NCBI GenBank assembly: GCA_965248915.1
Contig: OZ252216.1
Location: forward strand, 1-64,000
Origin: CBDFLA01 sp965248915
GTDB taxonomy: Bacteria; Pseudomonadota; Alphaproteobacteria; M2410
Length of the DNA: 64,000 nt
Direction of reading: 5' to 3'
The notes under the pieces are model-generated. The model was not told the origin of the DNA, did no database searches, and was given only the letters and a program-made list of their open reading frames with translations. The first letter of the stretch is position 1. Each line of letters opens with the position of its first letter. Shown piece by piece: positions 36,002 to 45,744 of the stretch. Made by a program: the position numbers and the translations under genes.

Positions 36002-37037
36002 ATTCTATCGAGGTGTGAATTTCAACGATCATGTAATGATCATCGCTGCGAGTATGATCGGGCTTGGCGTTTCAAAACGTCCTGGATTGAGGTGGATAGA
36101 ATACTTCGAACACAATAGGCTACATGGGTTCACAAGTTTTGGGATGAGACTCCCATTAGATAACCCTGATAAGATAGAAGCGGCCAACGACAAGTGCAAA
36201 AGCAAAATATCACTTTCGAAGATGCGGATACCGATTCTTCCATACGCGATTGTCGACACTGGCAGCCCGGGTTTGCGACCGATTTTTGAGAAGTATGTGG
36301 TAAAGCCCACGGTCGGCAAACAAGGGAATCTAGTTTTTCCGAACATTCTTGAAAATGAGATTGATAGCGTATTGCCTATGCTTGGTTTGACGTCAAGGGC
36401 TGTAATCTTGGAGGCTTTCGCTGAAGGGCCTACATTTAGAGCGTTAGTACTGAATGGGAAAGTGATCGATTTTCACGAGACGATTCCGACAGTCATCACT
36501 GGCGACGGTGTTACACCAATTTTCAAACTACAATCAAGAATGGCTGATGCATTGTTGAAAAGGTATGACATCGTGTTGCCCTTTGACAAAGAGATGAGGT
36601 GGGCGCTGAAGAAGCAAGGCTATGATGAATATTCCGTCATACCAAAGTCACAGACAGCAAGGTTGACATATGTGTCGAACATAAGTCGCGGAGGAGGATG
36701 GCGAAAGGTCAGTGATTTGTCCCGCTTTGGAAAGCATATGGAGTTGTCAGTCGAGGCGGCACGTGCGGTGGGATTGAATTTTTGTGGCGTGGATATTATT
36801 GAGAATAGTGAAGGCGACATCTTTGTACTCGAAGCCAATCCATCACCAGGGGTTGCGAGGTTTTGTATCGAATGGGGAGGTGATTACCAATACGGTCATA
36901 TTGACCTTGGCATTCCAATAAAGATTCTTACTGCATGTGCAGACCTGTTCAGTGTTGACGTTCTGGCTGATAAAGTTGAACCTAAGCTCAGTGTTGCTGA
37001 GTTCAATGATATCTCCCAACAAATTGGAATTGCCTAA
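35994..37037 (+). CDS. ATP-grasp ligase 3 (RimK/cyanophycin-synthetase-like)
   Basis: A 347-residue protein containing 'YVVKPTVGKQGNLVF' (nucleotide loop), 'FRALVLNGKVIDF' and 'GDIFVLEANPSPGVARF', typical of the RimK/cyanophycin-synthetase/GshB-related ATP-grasp fold, with 'GVDIIEN' preceding. The start overlaps the end of ligase 2 by 8 bp. Three overlapping, mutually different ATP-grasp genes imply a three-step amide-forming assembly line that does not use ribosomes or a nonribosomal synthetase. Confidence 0.8.
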   Translation: MIEFYRGVNFNDHVMIIAASMIGLGVSKRPGLRWIEYFEHNRLHGFTSFGMRLPLDNPDKIEAANDKCKSKISLSKMRIPILPYAIVDTGSPGLRPIFEKYVVKPTVGKQGNLVFPNILENEIDSVLPMLGLTSRAVILEAFAEGPTFRALVLNGKVIDFHETIPTVITGDGVTPIFKLQSRMADALLKRYDIVLPFDKEMRWALKKQGYDEYSVIPKSQTARLTYVSNISRGGGWRKVSDLSRFGKHMELSVEAARAVGLNFCGVDIIENSEGDIFVLEANPSPGVARFCIEWGGDYQYGHIDLGIPIKILTACADLFSVDVLADKVEPKLSVAEFNDISQQIGIA

Positions 37038-37342
37038 GAAGCCATGAGAAGGCCGACTGCCACGTAAGTCATGGAAATCGACACGCGGGTTCTAAGATCT
37101 ATGATCCCTCTCGATTCGCAGATTTGGCTCTCTTGAAGTATTGGTCTCTTCTTCACATTCAAAGAAATCTGAAAATATGTCGGCCATGCCCAATAGGTAG
37201 GGAACTTGGCTTTACCTCGGTGCCTCGTTCGAATGGAAACAGAGCACGACTACTAGCAGCACGCCTGCTTGAGTCTCGGCATTCACGAGAGCGAACGGTG
37301 CGGAACATTGGTCAACACTGACCAGAAAGGGTGCTTGAACAT
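37038..37342. other. Region between convergent genes
   Basis: About 300 bp between the last ligase and the opposing PLP enzyme gene. No gene or clear terminator stem is visible. Confidence 0.4.
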
Positions 37343-38455
37343 CTAGGTTTCCAAACCGCGAAAACCATTTCGTAAGTCAGCTATCAGGTCTTCTGCTCGT
37401 TCAAGCCCAAAACACAGTCGAACGAGATTTTTCCCAATTCCCATTTGGGCCTTTTCGGATTCACTCAGCGATGCGTGGCTTCCTGAATATGGTTGCGCAA
37501 TCATTGATGTAACCGCTGCCATTCCAGTGCCGCTGCCAAACAATTCGAGATTTTCTCGGAGGTCCTCATAGCGGTCTTGTACCTCCTTAGCCAACTCAAA
37601 GAACAGTATCCCGCCATAGTTGTTCAGCTGGTGCCCATCGATATGTGGCAAATAGACCTTTTTTACCAAAGTCAATGTCTTCAAGAAATCGGCTGTTTCC
37701 AGAATAGTTGCTGCGTGAGCTTGCATTCGAATGTCAAGCGTTTGAATACTCCTTCTCATTAGCCACGCGCTATTGGGGTCCAATACGGATCCACCAAAAA
37801 ATCGAATATTCCTCAACTCTTGATGCAAGGTCTCGTTGTTACAGACTGCGAACCCACCCATTACATCACTATGGCCAGATATATATTTGGTGCCGCTGTG
37901 CAGTGAAATGTCAGCACCAGAAGAAATCGGTTGCTGGAAGAGCGGCGACGCCCAAGTGTTGTCAACCACGATCAGAGCCTCTGGGTTTTGTTTTTTGACC
38001 GATTGAGAGATCTTTTGAATATCGATTGTCTTCAAGAATGGATTAGTAGGGGTCTCAAAGAAGACGAGGTCCGTTTCCTTCGGCAGTTTCGAAAACTCGG
38101 AGGGCATTGATAGGTCCAGAACGACCACACTCATGTCAAGCCGCTTTGCCTCTCTCATGAATAGCTTCATTGAGCACCCATAAATGTCTCGATTTAAGAC
38201 AATTTTGGAACCGCATCGTAGCAACGAAATCACAGAGTTAATCGCCGCCATTCCAGTCGAATATCCAATGCAGAATCTTGCGTCCTCGATTATGGCCAGA
38301 CACTCTTCAAGTTCACGAACATTTGGGTTATCTTTACGCGAATAAAAATAGGGAGAGTCAGCGGGAAACGCACTATTTTGATAAATGGGGGTTACCACGT
38401 TGGAGAGGCCGCGCGTATCTACGCGGTGATGCAAAGAATTGGTAAATTTGTCCAC
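37343..38455 (-). CDS. Cys/Met-metabolism PLP enzyme (cystathionine gamma-synthase-like)
   Basis: A 370-residue enzyme. GTG 38455 is preferred since AGGGAG lies 6 nt upstream; the in-frame TTG at 38551 would add 32 unmatched residues. The family blocks are present: 'FYSRKDNPN' (substrate/phosphate loop), 'VVDNTWASP' with the PLP-contacting Asp, and 'HSGTKYISGHSD' with the Schiff-base Lys190. The family includes cystathionine synthases and lyases, methionine gamma-lyase and O-acylhomoserine sulfhydrylases, all acting at the gamma or beta position of amino acids. In this cluster it could build a modified amino acid. Which reaction it performs is not readable. Confidence 0.8.
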   Translation of the reverse strand: MDKFTNSLHHRVDTRGLSNVVTPIYQNSAFPADSPYFYSRKDNPNVRELEECLAIIEDARFCIGYSTGMAAINSVISLLRCGSKIVLNRDIYGCSMKLFMREAKRLDMSVVVLDLSMPSEFSKLPKETDLVFFETPTNPFLKTIDIQKISQSVKKQNPEALIVVDNTWASPLFQQPISSGADISLHSGTKYISGHSDVMGGFAVCNNETLHQELRNIRFFGGSVLDPNSAWLMRRSIQTLDIRMQAHAATILETADFLKTLTLVKKVYLPHIDGHQLNNYGGILFFELAKEVQDRYEDLRENLELFGSGTGMAAVTSMIAQPYSGSHASLSESEKAQMGIGKNLVRLCFGLERAEDLIADLRNGFRGLET

Positions 38456-38773
38456 TTCTATCTCCCTGGCTCCAGCAATTGATAATCTGTTGTCATTGAT
38501 CGGACAGCCCGTACAATCATATTCCTGTTCTTGATAATCTCCAATCTGCAATATCTTTGATTAGAAATGACGCTCGCATGCCGAGCCTTCCTGATCACCG
38601 AAGCCCGAAACTGCATGGACTCTGGTGAGGCAATTTCCAGCCGTCCAGACCCGATCCCGCTTCACTCGCTGTATACGTCGCCGAATTCTTCCTGTTGTCT
38701 TCAAATTATTGATCGGTGGGAGTTTGGGGCTCCGAAACGTCTGAATATTGCGGTTATTATAGGTAACTTGGTG

Positions 38774-39733
38774 TCATTGCACCAACGTTATCCAATTGGA
38801 TTCCGGTCGGCCACGAACAATATTGCTGTACAGATTGATTATCTTTGCGGTCAAGGGGCCGACGTCTCCTCCCCCGACACTCAAGTGGTCTATCTCACCA
38901 ATCGGGAGAATTTCCCACCCGGTGCCCATAAAAAAGACCTCGTCGGAGGTATAAAGCTCGGTGCGTTCCACCGGACGCTCGACGACACTCATTCCAAGTT
39001 CAGTGCATGCAAGCTTCAAGATGGTATCCCGTGTGATACTATCAAGGATCCCAGAACCTAGATCGGGCGTAATAAGCTGCTGGCCCTTTACCAGGGCAAT
39101 GCAGGCTCCGGGTCCTTCACTCACGAGTTTGTGCTGATTCAACAAGATCGGCCAATCAAACCCATTTTCCCAAGCCTCTAGTGATGCAAGTCTGCCGTTG
39201 TGGTAGTTTGAGAATGCTTTGACCATGGGTGGCAAAGAATTCCCGCCTGGTTTGCACCAGGACGCCACACAGGCTTTGCATGCACGCGGGTTGTCAAGAT
39301 TGCTCTTCGCATCCCAGCTATCTATGATCACGATTGTGTCCAACCACGATGCGGTAATATGTTCGCGCACTACCCCTTTAGTGAAAACCCACGGCCTTAT
39401 ATATGCATCATCCCCGAAGTTGTTGATTCTAAGCAGATCCATAACGGCGTTCCGCAAATCCTTCTCGTCAAACGACATTTTGAGTCTGCAAATGCGTGCT
39501 GAGTTCAATAGTCGTCTTAAATGCTCGTCCAAACGAAATAGCCCCAACTTCCCGGCATCGTTCTTGTAAGCGCGTATTCCTTCGAAAACTGAGGAAACAG
39601 AGGCGTGGCCTACTGAGTTAACATGTACAAGAGCGTCCTCCCATTCTATCAAATTACCATTGTACCAGAGGAATGCCGGTGTCGACTTTGCTCCAATAGG
39701 CGAAAAGTTTTCGAGGGAATGGTCTCTTGTCAT
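38774..39733 (-). CDS. Branched-chain-type aminotransferase (class IV)
   Basis: A 319-residue class IV PLP aminotransferase. 'SSVFEGIRAY' and 'YIRPWVF' are typical of IlvE, and 'KAFSNYHNGRLA' holds the Schiff-base Lys172. 'LVSEGPGACIALVKGQQLITPDLGSGILDSITRDTI' marks the substrate pocket. It interconverts alpha-keto acids and amino acids. The start lies 4 bp downstream of the radical SAM stop, so the two share a transcript. It probably supplies or modifies an amino-acid building block for the ligases. Confidence 0.8.
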   Translation of the reverse strand: MTRDHSLENFSPIGAKSTPAFLWYNGNLIEWEDALVHVNSVGHASVSSVFEGIRAYKNDAGKLGLFRLDEHLRRLLNSARICRLKMSFDEKDLRNAVMDLLRINNFGDDAYIRPWVFTKGVVREHITASWLDTIVIIDSWDAKSNLDNPRACKACVASWCKPGGNSLPPMVKAFSNYHNGRLASLEAWENGFDWPILLNQHKLVSEGPGACIALVKGQQLITPDLGSGILDSITRDTILKLACTELGMSVVERPVERTELYTSDEVFFMGTGWEILPIGEIDHLSVGGGDVGPLTAKIINLYSNIVRGRPESNWITLVQ

Positions 39734-39737
39734 GACA

Positions 39738-41219
39738 CTAATACTTTGATTTACGGTTTCTCATTGGAAACTGGTTTCCGTTGAAGTGTGGAAGCGGCAC
39801 ATTGTCATCTTTGGACGCGCCTATTTCTTCTACTGATAGAGTTGGAAAGTGGGCGCGGTCGAAAACCTCCAAATGCCGAAATTCGAGCCCTTCGGAAAAA
39901 GCGATTTCTACACCTGTTTCGTCGTTCCCTCCTTGCACCACAATCAACCTGTAGCTCTCATCTTCCGCTAACGATTTGACAAGCCAAACCGGGCGTTTCT
40001 CTGTGTCACACAAATGGCGTACAAAGAACTTCTGTTCCCCTTGAGAGTTGTTTCTAATTTCTACGTGCATCGACCGGATCTCGCCACTCCAATTGTACTG
40101 TTGGAGCTGCGCTGGGTTCACTGGCAATTTGTCTACCGTGGCCTGTTCAACTGAGCCCGGCAAGGTCTTGACGCTTGAATCCGTGCCGCAATGTTCACAA
40201 GCGCCGCTCTCATCCAGCAGCACGGTGCGCCCGATTAGACCATACCTTTTCACCGTGGTTCGACCACAACCCCGGCAATGTGTGTCTGAGTATGGGGTAT
40301 CATAAACATTGCCAAGATAAACATGCTGGACGCCCATTCCTAATGCGATTTCCCTGGCGCGGATCAATCGCGCTATCGGAGTGCGGTTGGTATCTCTCAT
40401 CTTGTAATCCGGGTGGAATCGTACAAAATGCAGCGGTACGGTCGCATCAAGCTCCCTTAGCAGCCAACCTGATATCTTCTTCGCTGATTCCACGTCGTCG
40501 CTAATATCGGTTACCATAAGAGTACTAAGTTCGAGGTGTTTGCCTGCTAGGTAGACTTGCTTGGTAGCATCCAAAACAGGCTGTAGGCTACCGGTAGTAA
40601 AGCGCTTGTAATATTCATGGTCGATTGACTTGAGAGAAATCGAGAATATGTCTATCACTTGGAGTAATTGTTCGACCGCCTCCGGTGTGATGAAGAACGC
40701 AGATTTGTAGAGAGTGGTTATCCCTTCTTGTTTGGCAAGAGCGGACGTCTCCATGACAAATTCGTGCCAAACGACGGGGTCATTGTAGGTCCAGGATATG
40801 ACTCGGATCCCATGTCTTTTTGCCGTCTCAATTACCGCCTCAGGAGTGTAATGGTGGACGTGAGCGTCCTCAACATATCGCGCCTGTGATGTTTTCCAGT
40901 TGTGACAATATGAACAATTAAGCATGCATCCGATGTTGCCCAAGGAGAGTATTCTTTCGCCTGGCGAGAAGTGATTGACAGCTTCTGTTTCGATTGTTTC
41001 TTCAGTCAAGTGGACGCTTTTTCCATAGTTCATGGTGACCAATTCACCGTTTCGATTTCCACGCACACCGCAGAAGCCGTTGCGACCTTCCCTGATGATA
41101 CACCTTCGCGGTGACAAATTGCATTGGAGTACCCCATCTTCCAGTTGGGTACCCAAGCTTGCTATTTTCCACGTCTCTCTCCAGGTTTGTTTTGCATGGC
41201 TATCTCTTGGGCCTTCCAT
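39738..41219 (-). CDS. AmmeMemoRadiSam-type radical SAM enzyme
   Basis: A 493-residue enzyme. The radical SAM cluster 'CMLNCSYC' (Cys108, 112, 115 in the longer numbering) lies after an N-terminal Cys-rich segment with three spaced Cys typical of this group. Later 'HCRGCGRTTVKRYG' and 'CEHCG' form a zinc-ribbon pair. The remainder of about 130 residues is an extension not seen in minimal family members. ATG 41219 has GGGAG 6 nt upstream; a GTG at 41249 overlaps the RNase J stop by one base. The family's usual partners (AMMECR1 and Memo) are absent from the window. It might install a radical-derived modification on a pathway intermediate. Confidence 0.75.
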   Translation of the reverse strand: MEGPRDSHAKQTWRETWKIASLGTQLEDGVLQCNLSPRRCIIREGRNGFCGVRGNRNGELVTMNYGKSVHLTEETIETEAVNHFSPGERILSLGNIGCMLNCSYCHNWKTSQARYVEDAHVHHYTPEAVIETAKRHGIRVISWTYNDPVVWHEFVMETSALAKQEGITTLYKSAFFITPEAVEQLLQVIDIFSISLKSIDHEYYKRFTTGSLQPVLDATKQVYLAGKHLELSTLMVTDISDDVESAKKISGWLLRELDATVPLHFVRFHPDYKMRDTNRTPIARLIRAREIALGMGVQHVYLGNVYDTPYSDTHCRGCGRTTVKRYGLIGRTVLLDESGACEHCGTDSSVKTLPGSVEQATVDKLPVNPAQLQQYNWSGEIRSMHVEIRNNSQGEQKFFVRHLCDTEKRPVWLVKSLAEDESYRLIVVQGGNDETGVEIAFSEGLEFRHLEVFDRAHFPTLSVEEIGASKDDNVPLPHFNGNQFPMRNRKSKY

Positions 41220-41248
41220 ACTCGGCTCCCTCTCTGCAGATTTACTCA

Positions 41249-42919
41249 CTAGATCTCGCGATTTGAGTCGTCAATGAATACTCTAACCACAGCTCGCCTC
41301 CCGATTGAAGATTTAATGAAACGTGATATCTTTTTGGCCAATTCATTTCTCATTTCCTCAGGGCAGTGACTTTTTTTGCACCACTGTTCAGAAACCAATT
41401 TCCTTATTCCGTCTTCAAGAGTCCATTCGCCGCCGCTAGCGACATTGGGTACACCCAAGAGCTCAATGCGTGCTTGCTGTTCTTGGCTATTCGACGACTC
41501 TCTTTGCAACGCGACAAGTACGATGCCTTCTCTCGCCAGTCGCAGCCTTGATTGGACTACTCCATTGAGTGAACCATACTTGACACTCCCTTCGACATAC
41601 GTTTTTCCACAAGGTATTGTGCCCACTCGACCAGGTGAGTTCCCGCTAATTCGAATGACGTCTCCATTGGTCGCCAGAATTGCGTGCGCGACCCCATTAT
41701 TCCGAGCGAGTTCAGCGTGCGCGCTTAGGTGTCTGATTTCACCATGCATAGGTATCGCAACCCGAGGTCGAGTTAGGCGGTAAACTTCTTCGAGGTCGAA
41801 ACGATTCAAATGCCCTGAAACGTGAAAGTGGCCATGCTTGCCATCCAACACTTTCACACCCCGTGAGGTCAGTTGATTCTTGATATGGTTAATACCAAGT
41901 TCGTTGCCCGGAATATCGCGTGATGAAAACACGACGACATCGCCCTCAGCGAGCGTCAACACTTTGTATTCTTGCCTCGCTATTCGAGCCAGAACTGCAA
42001 AGCGCTCCGCTTGGCTGCCGGAAACAAGATAGATCTTATCCGATTTTGGAATATCTCGCGCCTCATCAGCCGTCAAGCATCTAAAACTCTCACTCAGCAA
42101 ACCTGTTTTTCGGGCAATTGCGACTGTGCGCTCAATTGATCTTCCGGCTATTACTAACGTTCGTCGCAGTTTTTCCGCCAGCCTATTGATTGTCTCAAAT
42201 CGAGGGAGATTAGAGGAAAATGACGTTATCACGATGGCTCCAGGTGTGCCCACGAGCGCATTTTCAAGGCTCTCTAAGAGATCAGACTCGTAACCTGAGT
42301 GTTCTAAACCTATTGCATTGGTTGACTCACAGACTAGGGCTTGCAGTCCTCCGCGGCCAATTTCCTCCATTTTCTCCATGAAACTCAAATTGTGCGTGGT
42401 TTCTTCAGATTCAAGCCTGAAATCCCCCGTGTGGAGGATATTGCCCTTCCTCGTTCGGATTAGTAGTGCCGACGCTTCTGCAATTGAGTGATGAACCGGA
42501 ATGAACTCAACCTCAAAGGATGGAGTGTTGACTATTTCTTCTGTACCTACGATCACCAATTGCGCGTCGGAAATACCACTTTCTTCGAATTTGTCTTTTA
42601 GAATTTCTGCCGTGAATTTTGTTGCATAGATTTTGACACCTAACGTGTTCGCGTAGAAAGGAATAGCGCCAATGTGGTCTTCGTGAGCGTGTGTAACAAA
42701 AACACCCTCCAGCGTCTTGGCCAATGCTTCTGGCTCGTGGATATCTGGAAGTATTGTTTCGACGCCCGGGGAGGTCTCCATGTTTCCAAAGGTGATTCCG
42801 AGATCTACCATCATCCATTTCTTGTCGTTCTCGGGCCCGATCCCATAGAGGTAGCAATTGGCGCCGATTTCTTCACTCCCCCCTACAGCAACGTAGACTA
42901 GTTCATCAATCGCGATCAT
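41249..42919 (-). CDS. RNase J-like metallo-beta-lactamase ribonuclease
   Basis: A 556-residue protein of RNase J type, combining 5'-exo and endoribonuclease activities in the family. The zinc motif 'THAHEDHIGAIPF' lies near residues 76-88, 'HTGDFRLES' and 'SGHLNRFDL' follow, and 'VAIPMHGEIRHL' is part of the beta-CASP segment. The length equals that of alphaproteobacterial RNase J. The start at 42919 has GAGGAA about 8 nt upstream. It is the first gene of an operon with the radical SAM and aminotransferase genes. An RNase J inside a mobile biosynthetic cluster is unusual; self-resistance is the inference discussed in the findings. Confidence 0.85.
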   Translation of the reverse strand: MIAIDELVYVAVGGSEEIGANCYLYGIGPENDKKWMMVDLGITFGNMETSPGVETILPDIHEPEALAKTLEGVFVTHAHEDHIGAIPFYANTLGVKIYATKFTAEILKDKFEESGISDAQLVIVGTEEIVNTPSFEVEFIPVHHSIAEASALLIRTRKGNILHTGDFRLESEETTHNLSFMEKMEEIGRGGLQALVCESTNAIGLEHSGYESDLLESLENALVGTPGAIVITSFSSNLPRFETINRLAEKLRRTLVIAGRSIERTVAIARKTGLLSESFRCLTADEARDIPKSDKIYLVSGSQAERFAVLARIARQEYKVLTLAEGDVVVFSSRDIPGNELGINHIKNQLTSRGVKVLDGKHGHFHVSGHLNRFDLEEVYRLTRPRVAIPMHGEIRHLSAHAELARNNGVAHAILATNGDVIRISGNSPGRVGTIPCGKTYVEGSVKYGSLNGVVQSRLRLAREGIVLVALQRESSNSQEQQARIELLGVPNVASGGEWTLEDGIRKLVSEQWCKKSHCPEEMRNELAKKISRFIKSSIGRRAVVRVFIDDSNREI

Positions 42920-43171
42920 GGGAGCATTCCTCTATATGTGGCCCAATCCCAACGAAGTAGCTCGTTAGGATAGAGCTAAACAACAAACCAAATTGACGAT
43001 ACGACTGTACAGGCCTTGGGTGCATTCTCTCAAGAGATCATTCGCCGCTTGAATTTTCCTGCTCTGTCTCAGAAATCTACAAGGGAGCTTTACAATAGAG
43101 ACACTAGGAACAAAGCATGGCCGTTGAATCATATTTGAATTGAAACGAGACGTACAGATTCGGAGGTAGTA

Positions 43172-43279
43172 ATGAACTCATCATCTCGAATCTCAAAGGG
43201 AGTGCTATTTATTGCCACAGGTGATCAACCTGTCGGCGAGGCGAGTTTATTCTGGAAACGAATGGGGCCCAGGAAATAG
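43172..43279 (+). CDS. Short peptide or truncated gene (35 residues)
   Basis: ATG 43172 has GGAGG 6-7 nt upstream, an excellent site. The product begins 'ISKGVLFIATG' and ends at a stop after 35 codons. The first 20 residues resemble the amino end of a nucleotide-sugar-transferase-like protein, which suggests the broken start of a longer gene. A genuine peptide is possible. It lies between RNase J and RNase R on the opposite strand; the rest of 42920-43482 has no supported gene. Confidence 0.4.
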   Translation: MNSSSRISKGVLFIATGDQPVGEASLFWKRMGPRK

Positions 43280-43482
43280 CACATGGGCGGTTTGCAGAAG
43301 ATGACCTACAGGTTTAGTTGCGCCAGTTCGAACGGAACTTGGTATTCGGGAGTGTTGCATCTACGAGTTCACGCAAGGTAGCGGAAATCGATGGAGAGCC
43401 TGTTGACCTACTGACCATTGGACTGAAAATTTCCTAACCAGGACCTGCATGACATGAGGCATTTACAATTGGACTAGGTCAG

Positions 43483-45744
43483 CTACCGTTCGCTCCACGG
43501 GTCCTTCGTGGAGTTTTTTGCACTTTTGGGACTTGGTCGTCTTGTCTTTCTGGTTTTCTTTTTTTTGCTTTCACTGTGTCTTTGAGCTACCTGTGAGACC
43601 TGGGTGCCCTCAGCCGAGAGTAGCTTGAGTACTAGTCCTCCGGTGACTGGGACTGCCTGCACGAGGCGGACAGTGACGGATTGACCTACTGTCAGAGTGA
43701 GGCCAGTGTCAGAGCCAGAGAGCGTGTGTGCTTCGCTGTCGAAGTAGAAATACTCTGTTCCTATCGACCGAATTGGGATCAAGCCATCTGCACCTGTTTC
43801 ACCCAGTCTAACAAAAGCACCAAAACGCTGAATGCCGGAGATGCGGCCCGTCATTTCTGCACCGACTTGTTCAGACAGGTAGGCGGCGAGATACCGATCG
43901 GTGGTATCCCGTTCGGCGGTCATAGAGCGTCGTTCGGTTTCACTGATGTGCTCGGCTGTTGATCCAAGCTGCTCAATCTCGTCTGCGGTGAGTCCGTCTT
44001 TACCCCATCCGTGTGCTGAGATTAGCGCTCGGTGCACAACCAGATCGGCATAGCGCCGTATTGGCGACGTAAATCGGGCGTACCGTCGAAGTGCGAGGCC
44101 GAAATGTCCATAATTCTCAGGGTGGTAGTAGGCCTGCATCATTGAGCGCAGAGTCGCCATGTTGATGAGCTCGTTGTGCTGGGTTCCCTGAGACTGCGTA
44201 AGTAGGTGGTTTAGGTGACTGGTCTTCGGCACTTGCCCCTTGGCGAGGATGAGGCCGGAAGATTTCGCTGTTTTTCGCAACGCCTCCAACTTCTCGGGAG
44301 AGGGTTCCTCATGGACGCGGTAAACCAGAGGGGTCTTTTGGTGTTCCAGTTCTTCAGCTGCAGCGACATTCGCAAGGACCATAAACTCTTCAATCAGTTG
44401 ATGGACATCAAGCCGTATTTGAAAGCTGACCGACTTGACCCTGCCCGCTTCCGAAAGTTCGATTTTTCGCTCTGGCAGTACCAGGTCGAGCGGCTGGCGC
44501 TCTGCTCTTGCCTTCATCGTTGTACGCCACGCGGAGAAGAGTGGAGCAATGACATCATCGAACAGTGGAGCGCACTTGTCATTCGGATTGCCGTCTACGG
44601 CTGCCTGGACCTCTTCGTAGTTGAGTGAGCCTACGGAACGCATAAATCCTCGAGTAAACCGATGACCGATCTTGCGGCCATTGCTGTCAATTTGTATTCG
44701 CACGGCCACGCAGGCGCGCGGGACGTTTTCGTGTAGCGAGCAAAGATCGCCGGACAACCGATCAGGAAGCATTGGCACGACCCGGTCTGGGAAGTAGTTT
44801 GAGTTCCCGCGAAGCCGAGCCTCCCGATCAAGCGCCGATCCCGGTCGAACAAAATGGGCCACATCGGCGATTGCGACCCATATAACATGACCTCCTTTGT
44901 TTTTTGGGTCATCGTCTAGATGCGCCCAGACTGCGTCATCGTGATCGCGTGCGTCCACAGGATCAATCGTCACGAGAGGTATATCGCGAAGGTCCTCGCG
45001 CCCGCCCAGGCCTGGAGACTTCATTCGGTCAGCTTCGGTGATCACACTATCGGGGAAGTCATCTGGGATTCCATGTTGGTGGATGGCAATAAGCGACACC
45101 GACTTCGGCTCGGAGGGATTGCCGAGGCGGGTTACGACTCGTGCATATGGAAGTCCAATTCGTGCATTGGGGCCGGCCTGTTCGGCTTCGACGAGTTCAC
45201 CGTCCAGTGCGCCGTGCGCGCCATCGTTCGGAACCGCCCATTCTCGTTTAGCGCCTTTGTCGATAGGTACGATCCGGCCGCCTTCCGAAGTCTTACGAAA
45301 GACGCCGAGGATCTGCTTTTGATTCTGGACGATTCTTCGGATGATCCGAGCCTCGTAGTTGTGAGCTTCGCCCTCCACTTCTGTCAGTCGCGCGAGGATA
45401 CGGTCGCCCGAACCGAGCGCTGGTCGGCCGGATTGTAGCAACACGAGCACCTTCGGTTCCGCGGTGTCGCCGAACCATTCTAGTGGTTTGGCGAAGAGGT
45501 CGCCGGAACCGTCCGGGCCGGTTACCTGAAGGGCTGAGATGGGGGGCAATTTATTCGGGTCGCGATATTTCTTTCGCCGCTTGTCGATGTGTCCTTCGGT
45601 CTCGAGCTCCTTAAGGATGCGCTTGAGGTCGATACGGGCCGCGCCCTTAATCCCGAATGCCTTGGCAATCTCCCGCTTCGACGTCTCGCCGGGATGGTCG
45701 GCGATCCATGCGAGAATGTCTTGCTTGGAGGGGATATGGTTCAT
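43483..45744 (-). CDS. rnr: Ribonuclease R (VacB/RNB family)
   Basis: A 753-residue 3'-to-5' exoribonuclease. It contains an N-terminal winged-helix segment (about 1-70), a cold-shock-like domain, the RNB catalytic block 'TIDPVDARDHDDAVW' with its acidic metal ligands, 'RRYARFTSPIRRYADL', an S1 domain ('GRISGIQRFGAFVRLG') and a Lys-rich tail 'KKKKTRKTRRPSPKSA'. The length matches typical alphaproteobacterial RNase R. In chromosomes the gene usually sits elsewhere; here it lies alone on the element, next to an RNase J. The start at 45744 has GAGAG about 1-2 nt before it. This is probably an extra copy. Confidence 0.9.
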   Translation of the reverse strand: MNHIPSKQDILAWIADHPGETSKREIAKAFGIKGAARIDLKRILKELETEGHIDKRRKKYRDPNKLPPISALQVTGPDGSGDLFAKPLEWFGDTAEPKVLVLLQSGRPALGSGDRILARLTEVEGEAHNYEARIIRRIVQNQKQILGVFRKTSEGGRIVPIDKGAKREWAVPNDGAHGALDGELVEAEQAGPNARIGLPYARVVTRLGNPSEPKSVSLIAIHQHGIPDDFPDSVITEADRMKSPGLGGREDLRDIPLVTIDPVDARDHDDAVWAHLDDDPKNKGGHVIWVAIADVAHFVRPGSALDREARLRGNSNYFPDRVVPMLPDRLSGDLCSLHENVPRACVAVRIQIDSNGRKIGHRFTRGFMRSVGSLNYEEVQAAVDGNPNDKCAPLFDDVIAPLFSAWRTTMKARAERQPLDLVLPERKIELSEAGRVKSVSFQIRLDVHQLIEEFMVLANVAAAEELEHQKTPLVYRVHEEPSPEKLEALRKTAKSSGLILAKGQVPKTSHLNHLLTQSQGTQHNELINMATLRSMMQAYYHPENYGHFGLALRRYARFTSPIRRYADLVVHRALISAHGWGKDGLTADEIEQLGSTAEHISETERRSMTAERDTTDRYLAAYLSEQVGAEMTGRISGIQRFGAFVRLGETGADGLIPIRSIGTEYFYFDSEAHTLSGSDTGLTLTVGQSVTVRLVQAVPVTGGLVLKLLSAEGTQVSQVAQRHSESKKKKTRKTRRPSPKSAKNSTKDPWSER

